Notes: generated from the letters alone by a model not told the origin. 22,816 bases of DNA from Seminavis robusta (GCA_903772945.1 CAICTM010001774.1:1-22816), one strand, 5' to 3'; counted from the first letter of the stretch, positions 8,593-17,208 are shown. Numbers and translations are program-made.

Positions 8593-9303
8593 ATGGACGA
8601 GGAGGAGGACTATGGCAAGTACTCATGCCGTTCGTCTGAAACAAAGGACAATGAAGACTCAACTACAGGAGTTGCACCATATTTGCTCGGGCCACATTTT
8701 TGGGAGGTGCTCCACAGCAGCCAAAGCTCAACGCCGCTTGACTGCACGCCTTTGCCGATCAGCGGTGCTTCTAACGTGGGATGCATCGTGGTGGACAATC
8801 CTGCAGGCAAGCTCAACTGCAAAAGTGCACAAGACGAGATATATCCCTTCCTTCTTTTCTTCCAACAAACTCCAACATTTGATGATGAGGATCTGGTTAA
8901 TTATGATTCTCTCTTGCCGACTGTCTTCTCGCCTGCAACACGGCGGCAACGTCATCCATTAGCCAAAGCCGTTTTCGGGTGCTTGAGTTATGAGATCCGG
9001 CGCTATCCTTCCTTCCTCTCAAGGGAGCCAGATAAAAGCAAAAGCGCAACTAACTCCAAGCATTGGTACACCATCACCAACTTTGATGAAAACCCTCTAG
9101 TATGCAGCATTCATTCCTGCAGAGCAATGAGGACATGCGTGGGGATTACCTCACCAAACCCCATGAGGGTTGTTCCATGCGCACCGCGCAATCATCATGG
9201 GACGCCCCCCTCTTTACTGGCAAGTAACCAAGGAAACGAAAGCTATGGCTCTTGCGAGTTTAATTCCTCAACAGTAGAAAACTACATCCCTACTAAAAAC
9301 TAA
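8593..9303 (+). CDS. Hypothetical 236-aa ORF with a copia RNase H-like 3' part
   Basis: First ATG at 8593; the open frame starts upstream at 8542 with no earlier ATG. The N-terminus is acidic (MDEEEDYGKYSCRSSETKDN) and the middle (PTFDDEDLVNYDSLLP) has no family I recognise. From about 9000 the content resembles the end of a Ty1/copia RNase H: NSKHWYTITNF corresponds to the usual SKHIxIRYF block. In a neighbouring frame MRGDYLTKPHEG at about 9133-9170 matches the conserved ADxLTKPLxG motif. A one-base change after that would give a MGRP-like ending, as in copia. So the 3' third is probably a frameshifted copia relic and the ORF may be a chimera rather than a host gene. No intron is evident. 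Confidence 0.4.
   Translation: MDEEEDYGKYSCRSSETKDNEDSTTGVAPYLLGPHFWEVLHSSQSSTPLDCTPLPISGASNVGCIVVDNPAGKLNCKSAQDEIYPFLLFFQQTPTFDDEDLVNYDSLLPTVFSPATRRQRHPLAKAVFGCLSYEIRRYPSFLSREPDKSKSATNSKHWYTITNFDENPLVCSIHSCRAMRTCVGITSPNPMRVVPCAPRNHHGTPPSLLASNQGNESYGSCEFNSSTVENYIPTKN
9100..9215 (+). pseudogene. Copia RNase H C-terminal relic
   Basis: Plus-strand peptides AFIPAEQ, then after a frame change MRGDYLTKPHEGCSMRTAQ, follow the order IPxE..M.gDyLTKP..G..R seen at the end of Ty1/copia polyproteins. The D, TKP and G positions are the conserved ones. It overlaps the ORF at 8593-9303 in different frames. No polypurine tract or LTR is identified downstream. Confidence 0.5.
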
Positions 9304-10326
9304 TACTTTTGCTTACACCTCCTACACTCAAGCAAAACACGCTTTGGGTTTTTCAAGAAAAGTGTCCGAGAAGGAGCCCAATTTCCCTGAGTTGAGCAAC
9401 CCAGAAAGGACGAGCATCCGTGCCCTCAAAATGCTTCTTTCTCCACGCAACCATCTCGGCAAATCAGTCCCGTATACTAGTGACTCCGTGCTTTATCACG
9501 AAAATCGCTGAAAATCAACAACAGATTCCTTCTAGAGATGTCGTGCAGTAATTATATGAGAAACAATGTTAGATTGTAGCGATATACAGGACAACAGGCG
9601 CAAGGGTCTTTGATGTGGAAGGAAGTTGCCGAATTCCGACGCCTTCGAGTTCAGGGGTAAACTACTCAACATACGTTATCCTCTTGAATACTGATGCTTT
9701 GTTTATTGAGGAAATGACTTCGGCATGATACTATTAACTTCAAAGATTGTTATCTCCAGTCCAACGCAGTCTGGCGAAATACATTGTTCTAAAAGCCAAA
9801 GGTTACAAGACTTTAAAGCTGCAAGGGACTCTGTGTCTTCACCTTACTATGGAAAGCTCCGCATCTATGTAATGGACACACCTACACAGCTACACTCCCA
9901 CACACAAAACACATCAAGCTCATAGAGTAATTAGATTTTGGTTTAGTTTTGCTTTTTTGGGGCTACATTTTACCATCTCTATGTGTCTACTTTCAAACAT
10001 ATCCTTATATGATAACCTTGCTTTTGTCACAGCCTATGTTTTGCCATGAAGCAAAATTCTAGAGGCTCTGAATTTGAAAATTTACCTCCATGGATAACGA
10101 TCCAATGGTAGATGCATTCTCGAATAAATACATTCTCGAATAATTACTTTAGGACACATCTCACACACCTACACACGCAGACAAAACATTATCCCGAACG
10201 GTCTTTTCAATGGCCAACGGTCAGGCCTGGAAACGGTACATAGGGAGCCAAAGATAGATAGCTCCCGGAACAAGAGTTTTAGACTTGTGGAGATCGACAC
10301 AATTTTACTTTAGAGGGCTACTGCAC
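9304..10326. other. Non-coding or decayed stretch
   Basis: An open frame without an early ATG lies at about 9289-9510 (plus), including KVSEKEPNFPELSNPERTS. It could be a displaced continuation of the preceding ORF. The rest is AT-rich without gene signals. A 16-bp tandem duplication (CATTCTCGAATAAATA, then CATTCTCGAATAATTA) is at 10115-10146. Confidence 0.35.
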
Positions 10327-10515
10327 TCAGATCTGAGCCTCACGTCGTTGTCTCAACAACTGGAAGTCAGCATGGATCCTGGAGACATCTTCATCGTGTG
10401 ATGCATTGTTGCACGTGCAGCGTATGCTGCCGTGTTTGTAGAGATGGTCTACCATTACTCGAGCTCCAAGATCATTGAGGATGTGCGTATACCAAAGCTC
10501 TGAGAGAGTTGGCAT
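10327..10515 (-). CDS. Hypothetical small ORF, 62 aa
   Basis: ATG start at 10515, beginning MPTLSELWYTHILNDLGARV. It has a CTC-x8-DEDVSRIHADF stretch and a basic end (LLRQRREAQI). The composition is protein-like but no family is recognised. It may be an exon or a fragment; no splice sites were assigned. Confidence 0.25.
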   Translation of the reverse strand: MPTLSELWYTHILNDLGARVMVDHLYKHGSIRCTCNNASHDEDVSRIHADFQLLRQRREAQI

Positions 10516-10720
10516 TGATGTAATCGTTCAACTATGGAGTTTCCTTGTAGATTTCGCACTGAATCCGTTGCAACTTCGTGTTTGCGTAGCATTTCTTGGA
10601 CTGCGTGACCGGTAACTATTCGAAACCCCCCAAAATTTATTTGTGCGATAAAAAACTACAAAAAAACTGACTGGGTTACGTGAATGGAAATGTTGGAGAC
10701 CAATCTTTGACTCACAGCGA

Positions 10721-10903
10721 ATGATTGCTATAGTGAAGAAGAGCATAGATGACCCGGAGCAGCAAACCAGCATAGGTATGCTTGGACTGATAACTATGGT
10801 TTGGCTGAAGCACATCGACAGCAGTTGTGAATCAATCCACTCATTGCTTGGGTGGCATCTCGATCTTACAAATGCAAGTATGATTTACGAAGAATCAACA
10901 TAG
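10721..10903 (+). CDS. Hypothetical small ORF, 60 aa
   Basis: ATG start, with SIDDPEQQTSIGMLGLITMV followed by a hydrophobic-amphipathic stretch. No family is recognised. The minus strand over 10528-10815 is also open, so coding status is uncertain. Confidence 0.2.
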   Translation: MIAIVKKSIDDPEQQTSIGMLGLITMVWLKHIDSSCESIHSLLGWHLDLTNASMIYEEST

Positions 10904-12018
10904 TAAAACCAAAAATGCGAGAATTATCATTCTTCATAAAAGCAAAAATGCCATGAATGAAAATATTCGAAGTATCAGCTTCTTAACGTTGTTGCTTCGG
11001 CACTCACCTACTAACGAGGGCTGCCGTAACCGGCGGAGCTGAAACAGGCTGAAACTGGTGATGCTGTGACGGGTGGTGGGGCTGTTGTGGGTGCAGGTGT
11101 GCCTACCAAATAAATATGCAAGTAAAAATTCAACAGATGTGAACCCGCTCCCATGAAACCAAGAAACTGTGACGAGAAGCGGCTTGTATTAACAGGTCAA
11201 TCCTATGTAGGGCAAGCAAACGAAATGATAGCCTATACTGGGGAAAAGGAAAATTTCTATTCCTGATGACGAACCAGCGCACAGTACTCTCCCGATGAGG
11301 AAATTAAGCGGCGATGAACCATACAAAAACGGATTTGCAACCTCCCACCAGATCACAGTACAAACAGTTCTCCAAAATAGCATGGTGGCAGGGTAGATAT
11401 CCGAAAATCATATATTTAGCTCATCTCAGGGAATTCCTTTGGGGCAAGTAGATTTTATATCATGCTGTCCTCAGATATATATCATTTATGAAGTGAAGCT
11501 TGTATATTTCGATGTAAAAAGTTGTTTTCGTGTTAGTGTGTTAAGCTTATCATTTAGCAGAAAACACAACCACATTTTATTAATTGCAGCATTTCGGTAA
11601 TAAAGAATCAGCCAAAGAAGTATACATCGGAATATGCTGATACTAAAAAGGGTAATTATTCCCCCTAGAAGGAATTTCATGGCAAATTTCTCGGCGCAAA
11701 CATATCAAAATCATATACAAAGGACTTCCAACATGATTATTCCCGAGATAGAGGCATAGCCTTGTGGACATCAGTCGTCGTTAGCATCAGAATGGAAAAG
11801 GAATCGCACTGCAATTGCGACGAGGCGGATGCTGGTAGCAGCAGGCTAAGTTCCACGAGTGGCTCGAAGACGTGAATTTTCCCCGTGTGCCTGTTCCAGC
11901 CTTTGAAACTCGAATCTGCTTTCCCAAAGGAGGATATCAGGAATCCTCGAAAGTGACTAGTATGAGTGGCAGCGGACGGTGTCTGTGAGTTTCCGCTGCC
12001 AACCGACTACCACCGTTG
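10904..12018. other. Non-coding stretch with one possible terminal exon and a hairpin
   Basis: A possible last exon on the minus strand at 11011-11102 follows a TTTATTTGGTAG acceptor and encodes TPAPTTAPPPVTASPVSACF up to a TAG at 11011-11013. It is Pro/Thr-rich and low complexity, as in secreted or linker sequences, but no partner exon was found. A 16-bp string at 11284-11299 recurs at 12470-12485. Otherwise AT-rich with only weak open frames. Confidence 0.3.
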
Positions 12019-12041
12019 AACTTCTCCAAGTCTCGAGGATT
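11942..12041. repeat. Nested inverted repeats
   Basis: The outer arms AATCCTCGA (11942-11950) and TCGAGGATT (12033-12041) enclose the inner arms GGCAGCGGA (11968-11976) and TCCGCTGCC (11992-12000). Both pairs are perfect 9-mers. Confidence 0.65.
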
Positions 12042-12340
12042 GGTCGCCTATCGGAGTCAGGTTGAATTATGGTGCAGGGTCTTGCTTGGGCCATTTCGCG
12101 GAACTAGCTGTTGATGAGAACACCTTTCTAGCTGGTTCTGGACAATCACGTCATGTCCCACCCGATGACATTCGCGAGATAGGTTCTACACAGCTCCTGC
12201 AGCCAGAAACCTCAAAGTATAATCTCACCAAACCCAGACTCGGGCAAAGCAAGACGCCGATTTATTGCAGCTTGCATGCAACAAGACCACCACACAACCA
12301 AATTCTTCGCTCCGCGTCTACACGAAGCGCGCGTCCATGA
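12019..12340 (+). CDS. Possible coding fragment of unknown function
   Basis: The frame opens after a TGA at 12017-12019 with no ATG nearby, reading PSLEDWSPIGVRLNYGAGSC and then AELAVDENTFLAGSGQSRHV. The composition is that of a globular protein, then becomes basic and less ordered after about 12230. It may be an exon or the inner part of a decayed gene. I recognise no family. Confidence 0.25.
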
Positions 12341-12371
12341 GATTAACCGTACCGCATACGCATCGTATTCT

Positions 12372-12485
12372 CATGAGCTGTACGAGCAGCTTCAATTTTA
12401 TTGAAGCAAACGCGTGCCGGGTTTCGAGTTGCTCAGCACTCGTTTGAATTAATAAAATTGAAGCTGCCGGTACTCTCCCGATGAG
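12372..12485. repeat. Inverted repeat, possible MITE or hairpin
   Basis: GCAGCTTCAATTTTATT (12386-12402) is the exact reverse complement of AATAAAATTGAAGCTGC (12451-12467), with a 48-base loop. Matching continues imperfectly outward to a CTCAT / ATGAG pair, for about 33-bp arms. The left arm also folds alone (CTTCAA over TTTTA with TTGAAG). No target-site duplication was identified. Confidence 0.6.
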
Positions 12486-12740
12486 CCAGAAGTTGACCAT
12501 GGGCCTGATTGGCAACCCCACCACTTCTTCTCGGTCGACTCAGATGATACTGAGTCACCCACATCACCTCATGTCACTCAACCGGAAGATCTTCTCGTGG
12601 TCCCCAATTCAGATGAGGCTCTTCAGCCTGCACTTGAATCCAACGAAGATGCACACCATGGTCTACCATTGGGATTTCCGCAGTTCGCTGAGAGTGATGA
12701 CGACTTTGATCCATCCGTTGCTGCAACTCGAATACGATGA
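12462..12740 (+). pseudogene. Acidic retroelement-like fragment
   Basis: An open frame of 92 codons without an ATG starts right after the inverted repeat. It reads DEPEVDHGPDWQPHHFFSVD, with Asp/Glu-rich text to AESDDDFDPSVAATRIR and a stop at 12738. Disordered acidic segments like this are common between integrase and RT of copia elements, but no catalytic motif is present. It ends as the 332-bp dispersed repeat begins, and that segment keeps a different open frame for about 30 codons. Confidence 0.3.
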
Positions 12741-13071
12741 GCACTTTGACCTCTTCAATCGTCGCCGTAAGGTTTCTTTGCACTCGAACAAGCCCTTGAA
12801 CCGAATGGCAACTCGCGTCCTACCATGATGATACCATATCAGCATGTTCAAAGACCTGAGGATACCTTCCTTTCACGCCGACGAAAAATTGCAGCCACGC
12901 ACGCATATATATTTGTTGGGTAACGTCAAACTTCGAACCAACGAACACTCAATGATGCCATAGACCTCATGGAGAACGACATGCCAAAACCAAAAAAAGT
13001 AACCACAGAGGCCAGCCTGTGTTTTATAGTTAGTGATTTGGCGGTTGGAGACCTGTTCCAGTAAAATATAC
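12737..13071. repeat. 332-bp dispersed repeat, copy 2
   Basis: Partner of 6306-6637 (about 335 bp here). The downstream junction differs: here the repeat runs directly into the second SINE-like copy, whereas the other copy continues with unrelated sequence. Confidence 0.8.
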
Positions 13072-13076
13072 CTAAA

Positions 13077-13165
13077 AAAATAACGAAATTTTATTTTTTA
13101 AAAAGGCTACACCTCGTCAGACAATCCCGCTGAACGGTGCCGTGACGAACCCACATACCTCAGAC
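13077..13165 (-). mobile_element. SINE-like element, copy 2
   Basis: It aligns with 5790-5874: TCTGAGGTA at its minus-strand 5' end, core CCGTTCAGCGGG, a GAGGTG-AGCCT block, and an A/T tail with a longer hairpin (AAAAAATAA with TTATTTTTT). No matching target-site duplication is visible, so the ends may have been rearranged. Confidence 0.55.
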
Positions 13166-13299
13166 ACACAGAGGCGCCCACTTTCCTAGGAACCTAGTGT
13201 AAGAAATTGAACAAAACTCCGGAGGGTGCTGTACGACTAACTATCCAGGCTAGGCTAAATCGCCCGCTATTGCTATGGGAATCCCGCATCGGCGCATAG

Positions 13300-13464
13300 T
13301 TACCCTGATTGGGAAGGCTGCTCGCGTGCATGCTCATCCTTCATTGCTTTGTCAACAACTGGAAGCCAATTGGCGATATCCATGGTCACGTTGTAATCCC
13401 TCAAGCGGGACTCATAGATTTATGACTCCCTCTGGTGGAGAAAAACTCCTTCAGCGAAATTCAT
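13300..13464 (-). pseudogene. Broken small ORF
   Basis: ATG at 13464 gives MNFAEGVFLHQRES, an in-frame TAA (13420-13422), then IYESRLRDYNVTMDIANWLP and KAMKDEHAREQPSQSG to a stop at 13300. The two parts share one frame, so a single nonsense mutation is the simplest reading. It lies downstream of the acidic gene at 13584-14024 on the same strand and could be a decayed 3' part of it. No family is recognised. Confidence 0.35.
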
Positions 13465-13583
13465 AAAGCACACAATGAGAGGACTCGACAATGGCGTCTT
13501 TTCGGAGCACTAGAGCCATAACCATGACATCTAAATAAGGTCCAAGTATCATTAACTTCACTACAGGTCACTATGGGAGCCTT

Positions 13584-14024
13584 CTAGAGAAACTCCTGGG
13601 TCAATCCGTTGGTTTCTTCCCAAGAATCGACCGAATGATCAAGGGAATCACGGTGGTCCGACCACGTCTTGATGCTTTTCTTGGTGCCATAGCCCTTCTT
13701 GGTGCCATAGCCGCGACGGGGCACTTCCTTGATGACTACCTCCTCTTCAGAATCCTCAAACTCAGTCTCGGAGCCGGAATCTTCAACAGCAGGCTTCTTG
13801 TTGTCCTCGACAATTTCCATCTCCTCGCCTTCCGCTGCGTCTTCCACCACTCCGCCGAGGAAATGCCGTCCAATGGCCTCCGCAAGAGCCATCATGCCTT
13901 CCTTGCTCTCAAAGTTAAAGGTGAGGAGGGCTCATCCTCCAGTAGGACGAAAGGAAATGGAAGTATCATCAACAACCTTGATGGTCTTGGGGTTGACAGT
14001 GGCAACAATAGCGAGATGGGACAT
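13584..14024 (-). CDS. Acidic protein of unknown function with one in-frame TGA
   Basis: ATG at 14024 (context CAACCATGT) opens MSHLAIVATVNPKTIKVVDD and continues to SFRPTGG, where codon 31 is TGA (13932-13934). The same frame resumes ALLTFNFESKEGMMALAEAI and stays open to a TAG at 13584, for a total of 146 codons. The N-terminal 50 residues look folded. The middle is strongly acidic (EEMEIVEDNKKPAVEDSGSE), and a GYGTKK unit is duplicated in tandem (an 18-bp repeat near 13680-13716). The TGA could be a nonsense mutation, so the gene may be dead or start at the internal Met codon 44. Selenocysteine is conceivable in a diatom, but no Cys/Sec redox motif surrounds it. It is divergent from the gene at 14417, with 392 bp between the starts. 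Confidence 0.5.
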
Positions 14025-14416
14025 GGTTGGTTGGCTAGTTGGTCGATTACGAAGCTACTACGGGCTCAGAGATGCTTGTTGGGTCGATGGTTGGGATAAT
14101 GAGAGGAGGAGAGAGGCTGAGTGCTTCAGGCGGTCGTCCTCCGGGAATTTTCTTGGGCTTTTCCTGTGAAGGGAGTCATGCGATTTTGGAGGGAGTCATT
14201 GAATTTGAACATATACAAGCCGACAACCAAGCCGGCAACCAAGGACGCCTTGCTGAAAGCTATCCGATGCACCGTACATACTCTGCAAACATTGGTTGCC
14301 ATTATTTGCAATCATTGTTGTGCCACGAAGCCCGTCCTTGGTCCTCTTGCAATCATCGTTGTGCCACGGAAGCCCCCCTGCGTCCTCTACGTCCTTCATC
14401 CTTTGCAATCACTGCC
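14025..14416. other. Intergenic region between divergent genes, with tandem repeats
   Basis: It should hold both promoters. It contains a 12-bp tandem pair (GCCGACAACCAA, GCCGGCAACCAA; 14219-14242) and a 41-bp tandem pair starting GCAATCATTGTTGTGCCACG (14308-14389, with a partial third copy). The plus frame of the next gene is open across the whole stretch from 14039, so a longer N-terminus cannot be excluded. Confidence 0.5.
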
Positions 14417-14899
14417 ATGGAAACTTTGCGAGACCTTGATGGCCACCTGGCCGAGCTGAATGGTGATATCTCCATCCGTTGGATCAACACAACTGGAACT
14501 CACAACGTTAGGGGATCTGTTGCCATCAAGAAAGCCCATGGCATCCCTGGTCAGTTCTATATTTCATGCCTTGGTCGCCAGATCCTTCGAGATGACAACA
14601 ACCGCCCCATTGGAAACGGTGCCCAGGTCACCGGCTCCATCGCTTTGCCTACAATTAACCGCGAGCAATGGGCAGTCAATAGCCGGAAGCAGCGCAGCCG
14701 CAATGACCCAACCAGGCGTGTTTTCCACGGCAGGCTCCATTTCCCTGACAGCGATGCTCCAGACGGATTGACCGAAGTGAGAATGATTGCGCCTTTGCCT
14801 CGTGAAAGAGATGCTACGGCGGGTGCTATTGAACTTTGCGAGCGCTTCCGTGCCGGCCTTATCTTCGCTGCCGGGGAAGCCAAGCACTTTTCCGGCTAG
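14417..14899 (+). CDS. Intact 160-aa protein of unknown function
   Basis: ATG in context GCCATGG starts METLRDLDGHLAELNGDISI. The following WINTTGTHNVRGSVAIKKAH and PGQFYISCLGRQILRDDNN have alternating hydrophobic and polar residues, suggesting a beta-rich fold. The C-terminal half is basic (NSRKQRSRNDPTRR) and then amphipathic (TAGAIELCERFRAGLIFAAG). There are no membrane segments and no signal peptide. It has no internal stop or frameshift, unlike most of its neighbours, which argues for recent function. I do not recognise the family. The upstream frame is open to 14039, but this start has the best context and the protein character changes here. Confidence 0.55.
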   Translation: METLRDLDGHLAELNGDISIRWINTTGTHNVRGSVAIKKAHGIPGQFYISCLGRQILRDDNNRPIGNGAQVTGSIALPTINREQWAVNSRKQRSRNDPTRRVFHGRLHFPDSDAPDGLTEVRMIAPLPRERDATAGAIELCERFRAGLIFAAGEAKHFSG

Positions 14900-15010
14900 C
14901 TAGAACGTGTAGTGGAAAGGCGAATCTCAAGAAACAAAGGATAATCGTATACTAGATAATCTTATAAGCTACGATTGATTGGCCAAGTAGCTAGCATGTC
15001 ATAGCAGTAG

Positions 15011-16970
15011 CTAGCTCGGCACCTCACTCTCACCGCCATCGTCACCTCACGCTTCAACAGCACCGTCACTCTCATCGCCATCGTATCCCCAATCTTTGCT
15101 GTCGAACGCATCTTTATGCTACACCAAATAACAGCTGTTTGCGGCAAAGAAGTGAGACCACTCGCCGTCTTTCGTCATTACCGGGACATGAATGAACTCT
15201 TTGGGTTGGTCGATACCGTCATTGGCCGCAGCGATGGCTTTTGCTTTCTTCTCCGTCATAGACACTCCGGCGCAAAGGAAGTTCTTGCATCCCGAGCAAT
15301 AGAAGGTGGTGTTCTGCTTGGCTGCAGAGGCGACAAGGCTTGCGGACATCAACTTTCTTTCCTTTCGTAGCAGCATTCGGATCAGCAACTCGGATCATCA
15401 GAACTCGTCCATCACAAGCTCTCTCTCGCTCTTGGTGGAGATCGTTGAGAGCTCGTCCTCTGTAGGGGGTGTAGCCAGCTTGCAAACTGTCAGCCCATCC
15501 AAGCTTTGCCGACTCCTTATACCCTCGTCGAAATCGTTTGGGAGGCGTTTCCGGTGCAACAATGAGAGGACGAGTGTTGCGGTTGGATGCAGTCGCAGCA
15601 GCAGCACTAACTCCAGACCGTTCCTGCTCCATGCAACGGATGAGCATGTCAATACTTCGCGACATATCCACTCTGTTGTTGGCAGCATGTCTAGCGTTGA
15701 ATATGGTGCTGTGCTTGGAGAGCTTCGTCTTGATCATTTGGTTTGTCCTGTGGAAGGCAACACCACCGATTGTTAGAAGACGAGCCGTTGCGATGTTTCG
15801 AGGTGTTCGAATGCCAAGCTTCTCTTCGACGTTGTCAATCAGCTTCGTTGTGGTATCAGAAGGACCTTTCATTGCATTCCAATAGGCATTCTGGAATGGA
15901 ATGCATCTTGCTGCCGGCGGGAGCAGGAAAGATATTCCTTGGCTGATTTCAGCATCAACGTTGAGTGCTCTCCAAACCCCATAGTTTGTCCAGAAAGAGT
16001 GCTCATCAAGATGCTCGACCTCCTCGATTGCATGACCAAGAGTAGCACCGAGCCTTTCATTCAGGTCTGTTGTGGAGTATTCGTAGAACGGCTTCAAGTA
16101 GGAGAAGTAGAAGTGATTCATTAGCTCCGTATAGGCGTCCAAGAGAGAGTCCTCAAAAGTAACATCGACTCCATACATTAGACGGTTCTCCGACCCAACA
16201 AGAAGCAGTCCTCGTGACGTCCCGGAGACAAAGGCTCCATGCAACAGCTGGAACGATTCATGCTGTTCCCGTCTTGGGTTGTTTTCATCGTGCAGAAGCA
16301 GCCTGAAGAGAGGGTCGCTTGATGAGGCACTGACGAGGTACTTTGAAGTTCGATTATACTCCTCGACGCCAACTACATCCTCAATTCGATCGGAGGCCTC
16401 TGTCATCATTGACTGCGCTACTCTGCTTTTCACCTCGACTGGTAGGAACACTTCATCATCATAGTCGTCTTTCACGAAAGCCACTGCATCCAAACTCGCC
16501 TTTGCGAATTTGCTTCCTTTCTTCCGCATCAAACCCACTCGATAGATGGCTGTCGGTTTGAGGGCGGAGAATGAGTAAGCTTGATTGCCCCCTTGCTTCT
16601 TGCATTCTTCAAAGAAGGCCTTCAAAAATGGTTCTTGTTGGGGATTCGCGATTAGGGATTCAACCTGTACCTCTGTACTAGAATTTGATGCCAGTAGAAA
16701 TACATACAGAGCCCACCCACTTTTTCAGTAGTATCTCAATAGCAACAGTAACAACTAGAAGAGAGCTTAGAGCAACTAACAGTTCTTCATTGCGATGACC
16801 AATAGCAGCGGCACTCCGATCGTAATCATTCTGTGGCCGAAGGAATGATTGCCTCAACAGTCGCTTGAAAGGGGTCATCTCATCCAGCTCACTCGGCTCT
16901 AGAGTATCGTTCTTCTTTTGCGGCTTTTGCCTCTGTTCGTTTGCAGGCTTGACCAGTTCATCAATGATTG
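15011..16970 (-). pseudogene. PD-(D/E)XK nuclease-like protein with C-terminal zinc finger, likely element-encoded
   Basis: Exon 1 (16970-16781) contains NDTLEPSELDEMTPFKRLLR and SAAAIGHRNEE. A 103-nt intron (GTTAGT...TTCTAG, 16780-16678) joins it in frame to exon 2, which reads TEVQVESLIANPQQEPFLKA. The nuclease signature is SLDAVAF then FLPVEVKSRV (D, then E-x-K about 18 residues later), followed by HESFQLLHGA, which fits the Q motif of YqaJ/lambda-exonuclease-type folds. Later AYWNAMKGPSDTTTKLID and NARHAANNR resemble large diatom protein families with mobile-element character. The C-terminus has CRLC, then after a one-base shift near 15315 FYCSGCKNFLC, a zinc finger like that ending PiggyBac-type transposases. 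Stops at 15119-15121 and 15047-15049 interrupt an acidic tail. The 5' start is unclear: no ATG precedes exon 1 before the 69-bp repeat. Confidence 0.55.
16678..16780 (-). other. Predicted 103-nt spliceosomal intron
   Basis: Donor GTTAGT at 16780-16775 and acceptor TTCTAG ending at 16678. Removal joins GHRNEEL to TEVQVESL in frame and bypasses the in-frame stop of exon 1. Inferred from sequence only. Confidence 0.5.
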
Positions 16971-17039
16971 CCGTGTTGAGCAGCAACACGCCTGGGGAAC
17001 CCCCCGTCCGAGTTTCCACGCCCCGCAGCGTGGAAACTT
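16971..17039 (-). repeat. 69-bp GC-rich hairpin repeat, copy 2
   Basis: Reverse-complement partner of 1783-1852, nearly base-perfect over its length. Its frame VETRTGGSPGVLLLNT runs straight into exon 1 of the nuclease-like gene, so it forms or replaces that gene's 5' end. On its other side lies a possible copia LTR. Confidence 0.75.
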
Positions 17040-17208
17040 TGCGACAATACCATTGTGGATTGAATGTAAAGTTTGTATTTCCAAATAAGTGAGCAGTTAT
17101 TGATTATTTTCTAGAATAGGCCCGCAATTTATAAAGCTGTAAAGCTGAATTGTAAGCTGTATCCCGTCGCACTCCCTTACAGCTGAAATGAAGCTGTAGC
17201 AAGAAACA
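17040..17208 (-). repeat. Possible copia LTR
   Basis: Read on the minus strand, after the copia stop at 17243 comes a purine-rich GGGGA, then TGTTTCTTGC (17208), several AGCTGTA repeats, a TATAAATT box, and an end at ...TTGTCGCA (17040). TG...CA ends and a TATA box fit an LTR of about 169 bp, but the 5' partner LTR is missing, so the borders are unproven. Confidence 0.35.

Noticed and set aside
13932..13934. TGA as selenocysteine
   Set aside because: No Cys or Sec-type redox context is visible and no SECIS could be recognised by eye. Kept only as a possibility to test.
15306..15885. Plus-strand open frames of 115-156 codons
   Set aside because: They are antisense shadows of the nuclease-like gene, whose minus frame is open for 468 codons.
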